Assembly (NCBI RefSeq): GCF_002001205.1
Contig: NZ_MUNZ01000101.1
Coordinates: 124,001-188,000, forward strand
Length of the DNA: 64,000 bases
Reading direction: 5' to 3'
Origin: Hydrogenophaga sp. A37
Lineage (GTDB): Bacteria > Pseudomonadota > Gammaproteobacteria > Burkholderiales > Burkholderiaceae_C
Under the pieces are notes generated by a model. That model searched no databases and was not told where the DNA came from. It was given only the letters and a program-made list of their open reading frames with translations. Shown piece by piece: positions 18,007 through 27,782 of this stretch (its first letter is position 1; each line of letters starts with the position of its first letter). Both the position numbers and the translations under genes were made by a program.

Positions 18007-19388
18007 TTGGCGCTGGCCGTTTCGGTCGCGGCTTGCGCGGCGGCGTTCTGCCAGGGCGCGCCTGCGCGTTTGGCGCGCACCGCGTCTTGCCACCAAGTCT
18101 GCCAGCCATCGGCGGGGGCGATGCCGTCCACGGTGTCGGGGCCGGTGATCAACGGCGCCTGTGCGGGGTCGGCGATGCCGGGTGCTGTGCCGCCTTGCTC
18201 CACGGTGTCCATGGCCTGCAACAACATGCGCCGGTTCGCCATGATCACCTTGTCTGTGGTGCCCAGGTGTTCGCGCGTGCGGTCCTGGATGGCGCCCATG
18301 CTCTCGCAGGCCCACTGGTCGTGCACGTTGATGTCGTCCTCGCCCATGCCGAGGTAGGTGCGGTTCTGCTGCTCTTCGGAGCTGAAGCCCCACTGGTTGT
18401 GGCGGCCGGACTTTGGGATGTAGTCGGGCAGGGTGACGGCTTGCAGGCGCTGGTTGCGCATGGTGTCCTTGTCCACGGGATCAGCGAAGCTGGTGAAGAA
18501 GGCAAACCAGTGGTTGTGCGTGTCGTCCACCGGCACGTGCATCTGCGTGATGGTCATGGTTTCGGACAGCGGGATCACGAAGGTCTGCGGGAACACCGCG
18601 TTGGTGATGCGCACGTGGGTGAGCGCGTCGGTCATCTTGCGCAGTGCGGTCAGCTGCAGGCCATACGGCTGTTGAGTGAAGCTGATCTCCGGCTGGGCGA
18701 ACTCGCGCATCACCTTGGTCATGGGCCAGCGCTCGCCGCCCACCTCGCCCACGCTCGCGCCGCGGAACTGTTTGCCGTAGCTGCCTTCGAGCGAAGCGTC
18801 GTTGAAGAAGCGGTGCAGGTACGAAGCGTGGGCCGGGTCGATGCCGACCTCAAACGCCTGCAGCCAGTTGCAGTGCCACAGGCCCTTGAACACGAAGCTG
18901 TGCGTGGCCGGCGCTTCAAAACAATCGAGCGCGGGGAAGGGCGGCGGCGTGCTGCCTTCGGGGCCGAACCAGCCGAACAGCGCGCCCGCCTTTTCCACCA
19001 GCGGGTAGCTGCGCTGTCGGATGCGGGTGCACAAAGTGCTGCCGGCGGGCTCGGCCGGGGTTTCGGTGCATTGGCCGCTCACGTCGAACTTCCAGCCGTG
19101 GAAGGGGCAGCGCAGGCCGTCGCCTTCGTTGCGGCCAAAGGCCAGGTCGGCGCCGCGGTGCGGGCAGTCGCGGTCGAGCAGGCCGAAGGCGCCTTGGGCG
19201 TTCCGGAACAGCACGAAGTCCTGCCCCAGCAACCGCACCGCCTTGACCGGGCGCACGGTCATGGCCGGGTCCAGCGCAGGGTTGAACTCGTCGAGCAGCG
19301 CCACCGGTTGCCAGTAGCGACGCAGCAACTCGCCGCCCGGTGTGCCTGGCCCGATCTGGGTGATGCGCTGGTTCAGTTCGGCTTTCAT
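18003..19388 (-). CDS. Rieske aromatic-ring-hydroxylating oxygenase, alpha subunit
   Basis: A 461-residue oxygenase of the phthalate/LigXa-like single-component class. The Rieske 2Fe-2S site is [12 protein letters not shown] (Cys75, His77) and CPFHGWKFD (Cys94, His97). The mononuclear iron site is [15 protein letters not shown] (Asp184, His187, His192). There is no beta subunit gene. The start ATG at 19388 follows AGGAGAC. First gene of a minus-strand operon with the GS-like ligase, ferredoxin and FAH hydrolase; it would hydroxylate or demethylate an aromatic or N-methyl substrate. Divergent from the phosphorylase gene across 123 bp. Confidence 0.92.
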   Translation of the reverse strand: MKAELNQRITQIGPGTPGGELLRRYWQPVALLDEFNPALDPAMTVRPVKAVRLLGQDFVLFRNAQGAFGLLDRDCPHRGADLAFGRNEGDGLRCPFHGWKFDVSGQCTETPAEPAGSTLCTRIRQRSYPLVEKAGALFGWFGPEGSTPPPFPALDCFEAPATHSFVFKGLWHCNWLQAFEVGIDPAHASYLHRFFNDASLEGSYGKQFRGASVGEVGGERWPMTKVMREFAQPEISFTQQPYGLQLTALRKMTDALTHVRITNAVFPQTFVIPLSETMTITQMHVPVDDTHNHWFAFFTSFADPVDKDTMRNQRLQAVTLPDYIPKSGRHNQWGFSSEEQQNRTYLGMGEDDINVHDQWACESMGAIQDRTREHLGTTDKVIMANRRMLLQAMDTVEQGGTAPGIADPAQAPLITGPDTVDGIAPADGWQTWWQDAVRAKRAGAPWQNAAAQAATETASAK

Positions 19389-19511
19389 GCGGGTCTCCTG
19401 CAGAACATGGCTGAAACGGTGCCGCGGGGCGGCCGCAGCCCGACAGTTTGCACCAGCTGGCGGCCAGGCTCTGTCTCGCGTGTGGGAGCCGGGCCGGTGT
19501 ATCGTCGAATC

Positions 19512-21086
19512 ATGGAGACACCCATCGACAACGCCCCGACCACCGACCGCAGCGGCCTGACGCTCAAGCGTGTGGCCATCGACACCTACCACGAGAACGT
19601 GGCCTATCTGCACCGCGACTGCGCGGTCTACCGCGCCGAAGGCTTTCAGGCCCTGTCCAAGGTGGAGGTCCGTGCCAACGGCAAGCGCATCCTGGCCACG
19701 CTCAACGTGGTGGACGATGCGTCCATCGTGGGCGGCAACCAGCTCGGCGTGTCGGAAGACGCTTTTGCCCAGTTGGCCGTGCCGGACGGCCACCCGGCGT
19801 CGGTGTCCCAGGCCGAGCCGGCCGAATCCATCCCGGCGCTGTTCCGCAAGATCAACGGCGAGCGCCTCACGCGCGACGACTTCCACGCCATCGTCCACGA
19901 CATCGCCGAGCACCGCTATTCCAAGATCGAGTTGACCGCTTTTGTGGTCGCCAGCAACCGCAGCGAGCTCGACCGCGAAGAGGTGTTTTTCCTCACCGAA
20001 GCCATGGTCGCCAGCGGCCGCAAGCTGGACTGGCACGAGCCGCTGGTCGTGGACAAACACTGCATCGGCGGCATTCCCGGCAACCGCACTTCCATGCTGG
20101 TGGTGCCCATCGTCGCCGCCTATGGCCTGGTGTTTCCCAAAACCTCGTCGCGCGCGATCACCTCGCCCGCGGGCACGGCCGACACCATGGAGGTGCTGGC
20201 CAATGTGGAGCTGCCGTTCGAGCAACTCACCGGCATCGTGCACTCGCTCAAAGGCTGCCTGGCCTGGGGCGGCACGGCCAACCTGTCGCCGGCCGACGAC
20301 GTGCTGATCTCGGTCGAGCGGCCGCTGAACATCGACTCGCCCGGGCAGATGGTGGCGTCCATCCTGTCGAAGAAGATCGCCGCCGGCGCCACCCACCTGG
20401 TGCTCGACATTCCCATCGGTCCCACGGCCAAGGTGCGGTCCATGCCCGAGGCTCAGCGCCTGCGCCGGCTGTTCGAGTACGTGGCGCAGCGCCTGCACCT
20501 GTCGCTGGACGTGGTCATCACCGACGGCCGCCAGCCCATTGGCCGAGGCGTCGGCCCGGTGCTGGAGGCTCGCGACGTGATGCGGGTGCTGGAGAACCAT
20601 CCGGACGCGCCCGACGATCTGCGCCAGAAGTCGCTGCGGCTGGCGGGCCGCCTGATTGAATGCAGCCCCGACGTGCGCGGTGGCGACGGGTTCGGCATCG
20701 CCCGCGACATCCTCGATTCGGGTCGTGCACTGGCGCAGATGCAGGCCATCATTGCGGCGCAAGGGGCGCGCGAGTTTGACCACCACCACCCGGCGCTGGG
20801 CGCGCTCACGCTTGAAGTGATTGCGGCGCAGGCGGGCACGGTCACCGGTATCGACAACCTGCAGATCGCGCAGATCGCTCGGCTGGCAGGGGCGCCCAAG
20901 GTGAAGGTGGCGGGCGTGGACTTGCGCGCCAAGCTGGGTGACAGCGTGCAAGCCGGTGAGCTGCTGTACCGGGTGCACGCCAGCTACCCGGCCGATCTGG
21001 AGTTCGCCCGCCAGGCAGTGGCCCGCGCCAGTGGCTATAGCATCGGCGAAGCGGGGCAACTGCCCCATGTTTTTGTGGAGTCCTGA
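19512..21086 (+). CDS. Thymidine phosphorylase family protein, AMP phosphorylase-like
   Basis: A 524-residue nucleoside/nucleotide phosphorylase. The extra N-terminal domain of about 95 residues and the core motifs [20 protein letters not shown] and [20 protein letters not shown] resemble archaeal AMP phosphorylases rather than the shorter bacterial DeoA. Archaeal enzymes split AMP with phosphate to adenine and ribose 1,5-bisphosphate. The glycine/lysine phosphate site and the barrel-sandwich C-terminal domain (about 430-524) are present. Its stop codon overlaps the start of the PRPP synthetase-like gene (TGATG). Start at ATG 19512. The substrate (AMP, CMP or thymidine) is not certain. Confidence 0.88.
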   Translation: METPIDNAPTTDRSGLTLKRVAIDTYHENVAYLHRDCAVYRAEGFQALSKVEVRANGKRILATLNVVDDASIVGGNQLGVSEDAFAQLAVPDGHPASVSQAEPAESIPALFRKINGERLTRDDFHAIVHDIAEHRYSKIELTAFVVASNRSELDREEVFFLTEAMVASGRKLDWHEPLVVDKHCIGGIPGNRTSMLVVPIVAAYGLVFPKTSSRAITSPAGTADTMEVLANVELPFEQLTGIVHSLKGCLAWGGTANLSPADDVLISVERPLNIDSPGQMVASILSKKIAAGATHLVLDIPIGPTAKVRSMPEAQRLRRLFEYVAQRLHLSLDVVITDGRQPIGRGVGPVLEARDVMRVLENHPDAPDDLRQKSLRLAGRLIECSPDVRGGDGFGIARDILDSGRALAQMQAIIAAQGAREFDHHHPALGALTLEVIAAQAGTVTGIDNLQIAQIARLAGAPKVKVAGVDLRAKLGDSVQAGELLYRVHASYPADLEFARQAVARASGYSIGEAGQLPHVFVES

Positions 21087-22009
21087 TGAGTGCCAGCCCC
21101 GAATCCGCCAGCGGCATGCTGCTGTGTTTTGACGATGAACAGACCATCGCCCAGGCAGCGGCCGCTGCAGCGGGCCTTGCGTTCGGCGTGATTCAGCGCC
21201 ACCGTTTTCCCGACGGCGAGTTGCGCCTGCGCCTGCCCGAGTCACTGCCGCCGCGCGTGGTGATCTGGCGTGGGCTGCACCAGCCCAACGAAAAGCTCGT
21301 GGAGCTGCTGCTCGTGGCGCCCGCTGCGCGGCAGCTCGGCGCGGAGCACCTCACACTGGTGGCGCCGTACCTGGCCTACATGCGGCAGGACATTGCCTTC
21401 AACCCCGGCGAGGTGGTGAGTCAGCGCGTGCTGGGCGCCTGGCTGGCCACGTTGTTTGACGCCGTGATCACCGTGGACCCGCACCTGCACCGTGTGGCGA
21501 CACTGGAAGAAGCGGTGCCGGTGAAAGACGCCATCGTGCTCAGTGGTGCGCCGCTGCTGGCGGATTTCATCGCCAGCCAGCGTCAGGATGTGCTGCTGAT
21601 CGGCCCAGACGAAGAGTCTCAGCAGTGGGTGGCGCGGGCCGCACAGCGCCACGGCTGGCAGAGTGGCGTGTGCCGCAAGCTGCGCCACGGCGACCGCCAT
21701 GTGGACATCGACCTGCCCGATCTGTCCGTGGCTGGCCGCGCGGTGGTGCTGCTGGACGACGTGGCCAGCTCGGGTCACACGGTGGCCCAGGCTGCGCGTT
21801 TGCTGAAGGCGGCGGGCGCGGCTTCGGTGGATGCGGCGGTGACGCACGCGCTGTTCGCCGCCGGGGCGGTGCAACTGGTCCATGAAGCCGGTGTTGGCCA
21901 GATCTGGAGCACCGACTGCATTCCGCATGCGAGCAACGCCGTGAGCATCGTGCCCGCGGTGGCGGCGGCGCTTCGTGAGCTCGTCGCGACCGGCCGATTC
22001 ACTGCCTGA
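21086..22009 (+). CDS. Ribose-phosphate pyrophosphokinase (PRPP synthetase) homologue
   Basis: A 307-residue Prs paralogue, divergent from the housekeeping enzyme. Recognisable parts are RFPDGELRLRLP, the metal/ATP region VAPYLAYMRQDIAFNPGEVV, ITVDPHLHRV, and the PRPP loop VVLLDDVASSGHTVAQAA. Prs makes PRPP from ribose 5-phosphate and ATP, releasing AMP. Translationally coupled by 1-nt overlap to the upstream phosphorylase, so the two enzymes probably work on linked ribose phosphates, perhaps returning ribose from nucleotides to PRPP. That link is inference. Confidence 0.9.
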   Translation: MSASPESASGMLLCFDDEQTIAQAAAAAAGLAFGVIQRHRFPDGELRLRLPESLPPRVVIWRGLHQPNEKLVELLLVAPAARQLGAEHLTLVAPYLAYMRQDIAFNPGEVVSQRVLGAWLATLFDAVITVDPHLHRVATLEEAVPVKDAIVLSGAPLLADFIASQRQDVLLIGPDEESQQWVARAAQRHGWQSGVCRKLRHGDRHVDIDLPDLSVAGRAVVLLDDVASSGHTVAQAARLLKAAGAASVDAAVTHALFAAGAVQLVHEAGVGQIWSTDCIPHASNAVSIVPAVAAALRELVATGRFTA

Positions 22010-22134
22010 ACGCCTCGCGCCGTGGCGTCCGCCTGGCGCGGTATTGCAGCGCCCAGGCCACCGTGCGACCTTTCGTTGCGGGCTATGCGCGTCAGCGCAC
22101 CGACCACAGGGCGTTGCCTGCCTAAGCTGGTTGA

Positions 22135-22638
<504 letters not shown>

Positions 22639-22652
22639 AGCCCTCACGGCCG

Positions 22653-22690
22653 GGCACGTCAGCTGCCCTGAAAGGGGTGGCTGACGTGCC
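22653..22690. terminator. Long hairpin after the collagen-like gene
   Basis: GGCACGTCAGC (22653-22663) pairs perfectly with GCTGACGTGCC (22680-22690), and the interior can pair further (CCC/GGG) around GAAA. There is no T run, so termination is possible but not certain. It separates the lipoprotein from maiA. Confidence 0.5.
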
Positions 22691-22727
22691 AGGACAGGGT
22701 GCGCCAACCGGTTTATCCTCGGCGTCC

Positions 22728-23369
22728 ATGAAGCTTTACAACTACTTCCGCTCCTCGGCCTCGTTCCGCGTGCGCATTGCGCTGGCACTCAAAGGCCTGC
22801 CCTACGAATACCTGCCGGTGCACCTGGCCAAGGGCGAACACAAACAGGCGGCTTATGGCGACATCGCGGCCGACCAGCTGGTGCCGGTACTGGAACTGGA
22901 CGATGGCACGCGGCTGTCGCAATCCATGGCCATCATCGAGTACCTGGACGAAATCCTTCCTGAACCCGCCCTGGTGCCGCGCGACGTGCTGGCCCGTGCC
23001 CGTGTGCGGGCGCTGGCCCAGTCGATCGCCTGCGAGATCCACCCGATCAACAACCTGCGCGTGCTGAAGTACCTGTCCAAGGAACTGAAGGTGGACGAAG
23101 ACGCCAAGAACACCTGGTACCGCCACTGGGTGCGCACCGGGCTGGAGTCTTTTGAGCGTCAACTGGCCCAACAACCGGTTTCACGCTTCTGCTACGGCGA
23201 CATGCCCACGCTGGCCGATTGTTGTCTTGTTCCCCAGATATTCAACGGCCAGCGCTTCAACACGCCGCTGGACGGGTTGCCGCGCACCATGGCCGCGTTC
23301 GACGCCTGCATGGCGTTGCCGGCCTTTCAGCAGGCCCAACCCTCCGCCAGCCCGGACTTCGAAGCCTGA
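22728..23369 (+). CDS. maiA: Maleylacetoacetate (or maleylpyruvate) isomerase, zeta-class GST
   Basis: Glutathione-dependent cis-trans isomerase of 213 residues. The thioredoxin-like domain begins MKLYNYFRSSASFRVRIALA with the active-site SSASFRVR; the glutathione site includes DQLVPVLELDDGTRLSQSMA; the helical domain has IHPINNLRVLKYL. It acts in tyrosine/homogentisate breakdown, or on maleylpyruvate in the gentisate pathway. The fumarylpyruvate hydrolase-like gene at 15451 makes the second option worth keeping. Its stop overlaps the next start (TGATG). Confidence 0.92.
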   Translation: MKLYNYFRSSASFRVRIALALKGLPYEYLPVHLAKGEHKQAAYGDIAADQLVPVLELDDGTRLSQSMAIIEYLDEILPEPALVPRDVLARARVRALAQSIACEIHPINNLRVLKYLSKELKVDEDAKNTWYRHWVRTGLESFERQLAQQPVSRFCYGDMPTLADCCLVPQIFNGQRFNTPLDGLPRTMAAFDACMALPAFQQAQPSASPDFEA

Positions 23370-24196
23370 TGCCCATGCCGCAAGACTGGCTGGTGCCCGA
23401 CTGGCCGTCGCCGGTCCGGGTGCGGGCCGTGTTCACCACCCGCTCGGGCGGTGTCTCGGCCGTGCCGTTCAACAGTTTCAACCTGGGTGACCATGTGCGC
23501 GACAACCCGGCGGCGGTCGCTACCAACCGGGTGCGTCTGGCCGATGCCATGGGTGCGCGGCCGGTGTTCCTGAAGCAGGTGCACGGCACGGCGGTGGCGA
23601 CGCTGGCTGCTGACACGCCCGATGAAATCGAAGCCGATGCCTGCATCAGCACGCAACCCGGCGTGGCCTGCACCATCATGGTGGCGGATTGTCTGCCGGT
23701 GCTGTTCACAAACATGCTGGGCACGGTGGTGGCCGCTGCCCATGCCGGCTGGCGCGGTCTCGCAGGCGAGGGCGCCGAGCTCGCCGGGCAGGGCGTGCTG
23801 GAGGCAACGTTCAAAGCGTTCGTGAAGGCCGTGCAAGGCGAGGACCCGACGGCGAGTCGAGGCAGCGTGGCCGCCCATACCCTGGTCTGGCTCGGGCCCT
23901 GCATTGGTCCGGAAGCGTTTGAAGTGGGGCCGGAAGTGCTCCAGGCGTTCGTTGCGCAGCGCGCCAGCGCCGCCGCCTGTTTTTCGCCGTCATCTGCGCC
24001 AGGCAAATACCGCGCGAACCTTCAGGCTTTGGCCCGCCAACGCTTGCTGGCATTGGGCATCACCAAGGTGTCTGGCAACGATGGCACACCCGCGTGGTGC
24101 ACCGTGTCGCAGGACTCAAGGTTCTTTTCTCACCGTCGCGACGCTGTCCAGCTGGGCAGCACAGGCCGCATGGCCGCCTGCATCTGGCTGAACTGA
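23369..24196 (+). CDS. pgeF: Peptidoglycan editing factor PgeF (laccase-domain protein)
   Basis: A 275-residue member of the YfiH/multicopper-polyphenol-oxidase-fold family, now assigned to editing L-Ala/L-Ser in peptidoglycan precursors. Metal-site motifs are KQVHGTAV, MVADCLPVLF with the conserved Cys, AAAHAGWRGLAGEG and WLGPCIGPEAFEVG. It starts at ATG 23369, overlapping the maiA stop. In betaproteobacteria it often precedes phaC, as here. The last 81 nt overlap the 3' end of a gene on the opposite strand. Confidence 0.92.
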   Translation: MPMPQDWLVPDWPSPVRVRAVFTTRSGGVSAVPFNSFNLGDHVRDNPAAVATNRVRLADAMGARPVFLKQVHGTAVATLAADTPDEIEADACISTQPGVACTIMVADCLPVLFTNMLGTVVAAAHAGWRGLAGEGAELAGQGVLEATFKAFVKAVQGEDPTASRGSVAAHTLVWLGPCIGPEAFEVGPEVLQAFVAQRASAAACFSPSSAPGKYRANLQALARQRLLALGITKVSGNDGTPAWCTVSQDSRFFSHRRDAVQLGSTGRMAACIWLN

Positions 24197-24439
24197 ATGG
24201 GGTGGCACTGCCGTTTCGCTTGCGGCGGCACGGCGAGCCTGGTCTTCAGCCGCTTCACGCGCTTTGATTTCTTTGCGGCGTTGTGGCGTGCGCATCAGGT
24301 AAACCACCAATGCGACCGGAAGCAAACCGTACAAAAAGAAGGTCACAATGGCCCCGAGAACGGTCCCCGTCGTGTTCGACGCTTCGGCCACCGCCATCAT
24401 CAGCACCACGTACAGCCAACCGATTACGACCAGATACAC
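24116..24439 (-). CDS. Small conserved membrane protein
   Basis: A 107-residue protein from a GTG start at 24439. Two hydrophobic helices (MYLVVIGWLYVVLMMAVAEA and TVLGAIVTFFLYGLLPVALV) are followed by a charged, alanine-rich tail (RRKEIKAREAAEDQARRAAA) and a final segment ending KEP. I believe homologues occur next to pgeF in other Burkholderiales, but know no function. The tail overlaps the convergent pgeF gene by 81 bp. Confidence 0.65.
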   Translation of the reverse strand: MYLVVIGWLYVVLMMAVAEASNTTGTVLGAIVTFFLYGLLPVALVVYLMRTPQRRKEIKAREAAEDQARRAAASETAVPPHSVQPDAGGHAACAAQLDSVATVRKEP

Positions 24440-24570
24440 AGCGTTCCTTGCACAGCGGGAAAGAAGTTGTCAGCTTGCTGGAAGCAGCCAGACAGACACT
24501 AGGGAAAACCCGGAATCTCTCCCCAGAGAACCCGATAATAAGCCGCTGGTCAAAACCATTGGAGACATGC

Positions 24571-26412
24571 ATGACATCTGGGAAAAACGCCCCTCAGCCT
24601 TGGCTGGAGGCTGCGCAGCAGTTTCAGCAAAACCTCATCAATCAGTGGACGCAGGCCGCCCAGGCCTTTCCGGGTGCTGCGGCGCAAGCGCCACAAGGCA
24701 CCGTCGATCCGTTCGCCGCGTTCAAGTCCTTCATGCCGCAAGCCGGTGCGGGCAACCCGTTTGGCATGGCCATGCCCCAGGTGGGTGGGCCGATGGGCAT
24801 GCCGGGCATGAGCGAGCTGTTCAACACCGCAGCGGGCCAGAAGGTCAGCTTTGATCCGGCCAAGCTGCTCGACATCCAAAACACCTACCTTCAGGACGTG
24901 GCGGGTCTCTGGAACCACGGTCTGGACGCCAAGGCACAGGGCGACCGCCGTTTCGCAGGAGAAGCGTGGTCGAGCAATCCGGTGGCCGCTTTTTCGGCCG
25001 CGGCCTACCTGCTCAACGCTCGCACCCTGATGGCTCTGGCCGATGCGGTAGAGGGCGATGCCAAGACCAAGACGCGCGTGCGTTTTGCCGTGCAGCAGTG
25101 GATCGATGCCAGCGCGCCGAGCAACTTTCTGGCCTTCAACGCAGAAGCTCAGAAAAAAGCCATCGAAACCCAGGGCGAGAGCATCGCCAAGGGCGTGGCC
25201 AACCTGCTGCACGACATGAAGCAGGGCCACGTGTCCATGACGGACGAGAGCGTGTTCGAGGTCGGCAAGAACGTCGCCACCACCGAAGGTGCCGTGGTGT
25301 TTGAAAACGAGCTGTTCCAGCTCATCGAATACAAGCCGCTCACCGCCAAGGTGTACGAGCGTCCGTTCCTGCTGGTACCACCCTGCATCAACAAGTTTTA
25401 CATCCTCGATCTGCAGCCTGCCAACTCGCTGATCCGCTATTGCGTCGAGCAGGGCCACCGCACCTTTGTTGTGAGCTGGCGCAACCCGGACGAGTCGATG
25501 TCCGGCAAGAGCTGGGACAACTACATCGAAGACGCGGTGATCAAGGCCATTGGCGTCACTCAAGACATCACCGGTGCCGAAACCATCAACGCGCTGGGTT
25601 TCTGTGTCGGCGGGACCATGCTCAGCAACGCCCTGGCCGTGTTGGCCGCACGCGGCGAAGAGCCAGTGAACAGCGCGACCTTCCTCACCACGCTGATCGA
25701 CTTCACCGACACCGGCATCCTCGACGTGTTCATCGACGAGCCCTTCGTGAAGATGCGCGAGATGCAGTTCGCCCAGGGCGGCCTCATGCCCGGGCGTGAT
25801 CTGGCCACGACCTTCAGCTTCCTGCGCCCGAACGACCTGGTGTGGAACTACGTGGTTGGCAATTACCTGAAAGGTGAGTCGCCGCCGCCGTTCGACCTGC
25901 TGTACTGGAACTCGGACGCGACCAACCTGCCCGGCCCTTACTATGCTTGGTACCTGCGCCAGACCTACCTGGAAAACAACCTCGTCAAGCCCTGCAAGAC
26001 CACCGTCTGCGGGGAGAAGATCGATTTCCGTCAGGTCAAGCTGCCGGTCTATATCTACGGCTCGCGCGAAGACCACATCGTGCCCATCGGCGGTGCTTAC
26101 GCCAGCACTCAGGTGTTCCCGGGCAAGAAGCGTTTCGTCATGGGCGCTTCCGGCCACATCGCCGGTGTGATCAACCCGCCTGCAGCCGGCAAGCGCAGCC
26201 ACTGGGTGAGCAGCGCCGCCAAATTCCCGGCCGACGTGAACGAGTGGATTGCGGGCGCCACTGAACACAAAGGCAGCTGGTGGACCGACTGGGCCGCTTG
26301 GCTCAAGCCATTGGCTGGCAAGCAAATTGCTGCCCCCAAAACCTATGGCAAAGGCAAGGCCTATGCCGCCATCGAACCCGCACCCGGCCGCTACGTCAAG
26401 GCCAGGGCATGA
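24571..26412 (+). CDS. phaC: Class I polyhydroxyalkanoate synthase
   Basis: Polymerises (R)-3-hydroxybutyryl-CoA to PHB on the granule surface. The 613-residue protein has a variable N-terminal third rich in Gln, Ala and Met, then the alpha/beta-hydrolase core with lipase-like box GFCVGGTM (Cys345), the aspartate in TTLIDFTDTGILDVF and the histidine in GASGHIAGVINPP. The ATG at 24571 follows TTGGAGAC. It heads phaC-phaA-phaB. The preceding 131 bp hold a possible promoter; no clear PhaR-like palindrome was seen there. Confidence 0.97.
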   Translation: MTSGKNAPQPWLEAAQQFQQNLINQWTQAAQAFPGAAAQAPQGTVDPFAAFKSFMPQAGAGNPFGMAMPQVGGPMGMPGMSELFNTAAGQKVSFDPAKLLDIQNTYLQDVAGLWNHGLDAKAQGDRRFAGEAWSSNPVAAFSAAAYLLNARTLMALADAVEGDAKTKTRVRFAVQQWIDASAPSNFLAFNAEAQKKAIETQGESIAKGVANLLHDMKQGHVSMTDESVFEVGKNVATTEGAVVFENELFQLIEYKPLTAKVYERPFLLVPPCINKFYILDLQPANSLIRYCVEQGHRTFVVSWRNPDESMSGKSWDNYIEDAVIKAIGVTQDITGAETINALGFCVGGTMLSNALAVLAARGEEPVNSATFLTTLIDFTDTGILDVFIDEPFVKMREMQFAQGGLMPGRDLATTFSFLRPNDLVWNYVVGNYLKGESPPPFDLLYWNSDATNLPGPYYAWYLRQTYLENNLVKPCKTTVCGEKIDFRQVKLPVYIYGSREDHIVPIGGAYASTQVFPGKKRFVMGASGHIAGVINPPAAGKRSHWVSSAAKFPADVNEWIAGATEHKGSWWTDWAAWLKPLAGKQIAAPKTYGKGKAYAAIEPAPGRYVKARA

Positions 26413-26453
26413 ATTTTTCACAACCGATTTTTTGACCTCTGAGGAGACAACCC

Positions 26454-27632
26454 ATGGAAGACATCGTCATCGTTTCAGCCGCCCGCACCGGCGTGGGCAA
26501 GTTCGGCGGCTCGCTCGCCAAGACCCCGGCCACCGAGCTGGGCAGCATCGTGATCAAGGCGCTGCTGGAACGCACTGGCCTGCCGGTCGATGCCATTGGT
26601 GAGGTGATCATGGGCCAGGTTTTGGCCGCAGGCGCGGGCCAGAACCCGGCCCGCCAGGCCATGATGAAGGCCGGTGTGGCCAAGGAAACGCCGGCACTGA
26701 CGATCAATGCCGTTTGCGGCTCGGGCCTGAAGGCCGTGATGTTGGCCGCGCAGGCCGTGGCCTGGGGCGACAGCGAGATCGTGATCGCCGGCGGCCAGGA
26801 AAACATGAGCGCCAGTCCGCACGTCTTGAACGGCAGCCGCGACGGCCAGCGCATGGGTGACTGGAAGATGACTGACACCATGATCGTGGACGGCCTGTGG
26901 GACGTCTACAACCAGTACCACATGGGCATCACCGCCGAGAACGTGGCCAAGGCCCATGGCATCACTCGCGAAATGCAGGACGCCCTGGCCGCCGGCAGCC
27001 AATCGAAGGCCGCCGCCGCACAGGCCGCCGGCAAGTTCAAGGACGAGATCGTTGGCGTGAGCATTCCGCAGCGCAAGGGCGACCCGGTGGTGTTCAACAG
27101 CGACGAGTTCATCAACGCCAAGACCACCGCCGAGGTGTTGGCCGGTCTGCGTCCTGCCTTCGACAAGGCCGGTTCGGTGACTGCTGGCAACGCATCGGGT
27201 ATCAACGACGGTGCCGCCGCTGTGATGGTGATGACGGCCAAGAAGGCCGCTGCCCTGGGCCTCACGCCGCTGGCCCGCATCGCCGCCTTCGGCACCAGTG
27301 GTCTGGACCCGGCCACCATGGGCATGGGCCCGGTGCCAGCCTCGCAGAAAGCCCTGGCCCGCGCGGGCTGGAAGGCGTCTGACGTCGACGTATTCGAACT
27401 CAACGAAGCTTTTGCTGCGCAGGCTTGTGCGGTCAACATGGCGCTGGATATCGACCCGGCCAAGGTGAACGTCAACGGCGGCGCCATCGCCATCGGTCAC
27501 CCGATCGGCGCGTCCGGTTGCCGCATCCTGGTGACGCTGTTGCACGAAATGCAGCGCAGCGGCGCCAAGAAGGGTTTGGCGGCGTTGTGCATCGGCGGCG
27601 GCATGGGCGTTTCTTTGGCGGTGGAGAGATGA
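26454..27632 (+). CDS. phaA: Acetyl-CoA acetyltransferase (beta-ketothiolase)
   Basis: Condenses two acetyl-CoA to acetoacetyl-CoA, the first PHB step. The 392-residue thiolase has the acylated cysteine in NAVCGSGLKAVM (near 88), the NEAFAAQACAVN and NVNGGAIAIGHPIGASG motifs with catalytic His, and the C-terminal CIGGGMGVSLAVER with the second Cys. TGAGGAGAC precedes the ATG. It is 41 bp behind phaC. Confidence 0.97.
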   Translation: MEDIVIVSAARTGVGKFGGSLAKTPATELGSIVIKALLERTGLPVDAIGEVIMGQVLAAGAGQNPARQAMMKAGVAKETPALTINAVCGSGLKAVMLAAQAVAWGDSEIVIAGGQENMSASPHVLNGSRDGQRMGDWKMTDTMIVDGLWDVYNQYHMGITAENVAKAHGITREMQDALAAGSQSKAAAAQAAGKFKDEIVGVSIPQRKGDPVVFNSDEFINAKTTAEVLAGLRPAFDKAGSVTAGNASGINDGAAAVMVMTAKKAAALGLTPLARIAAFGTSGLDPATMGMGPVPASQKALARAGWKASDVDVFELNEAFAAQACAVNMALDIDPAKVNVNGGAIAIGHPIGASGCRILVTLLHEMQRSGAKKGLAALCIGGGMGVSLAVER

Positions 27633-27633
27633 T

Positions 27634-27712
27634 CCACCCCCGCGCCGCCTGCGGCGTCACCCCCTCAGGGGGGCGCCAGCAGCGGCCTGGCAAACCCGGT
27701 TTCGCGCTGGCC
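27634..27712. repeat. Dispersed hairpin repeat between phaA and phaB
   Basis: This GC-rich segment begins two bases after the phaA stop. It holds CGCCGCCTGCGGCG (27643-27656) and CCCCCTCAGGGGG (27660-27672), then GCGCCAGCAGCGGCCTGGCA. I recognise this sequence as a frequent intergenic repeat in Comamonadaceae genomes (recalled, not searched). It separates phaB from phaA and could affect mRNA stability. Confidence 0.6.
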
Positions 27713-27782
27713 TGAGCTGGCGCGTTCCCGATCCACATTGTTTTTTAAATGCCACACGGCACCACCTAGAGGAGCACACAAC

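Noticed and set aside
18033-19511. Plus-strand open frame continuous with the phosphorylase gene
   Set aside because: It is the antisense of the Rieske gene; the phosphorylase family sequence starts at the ATG at 19512.
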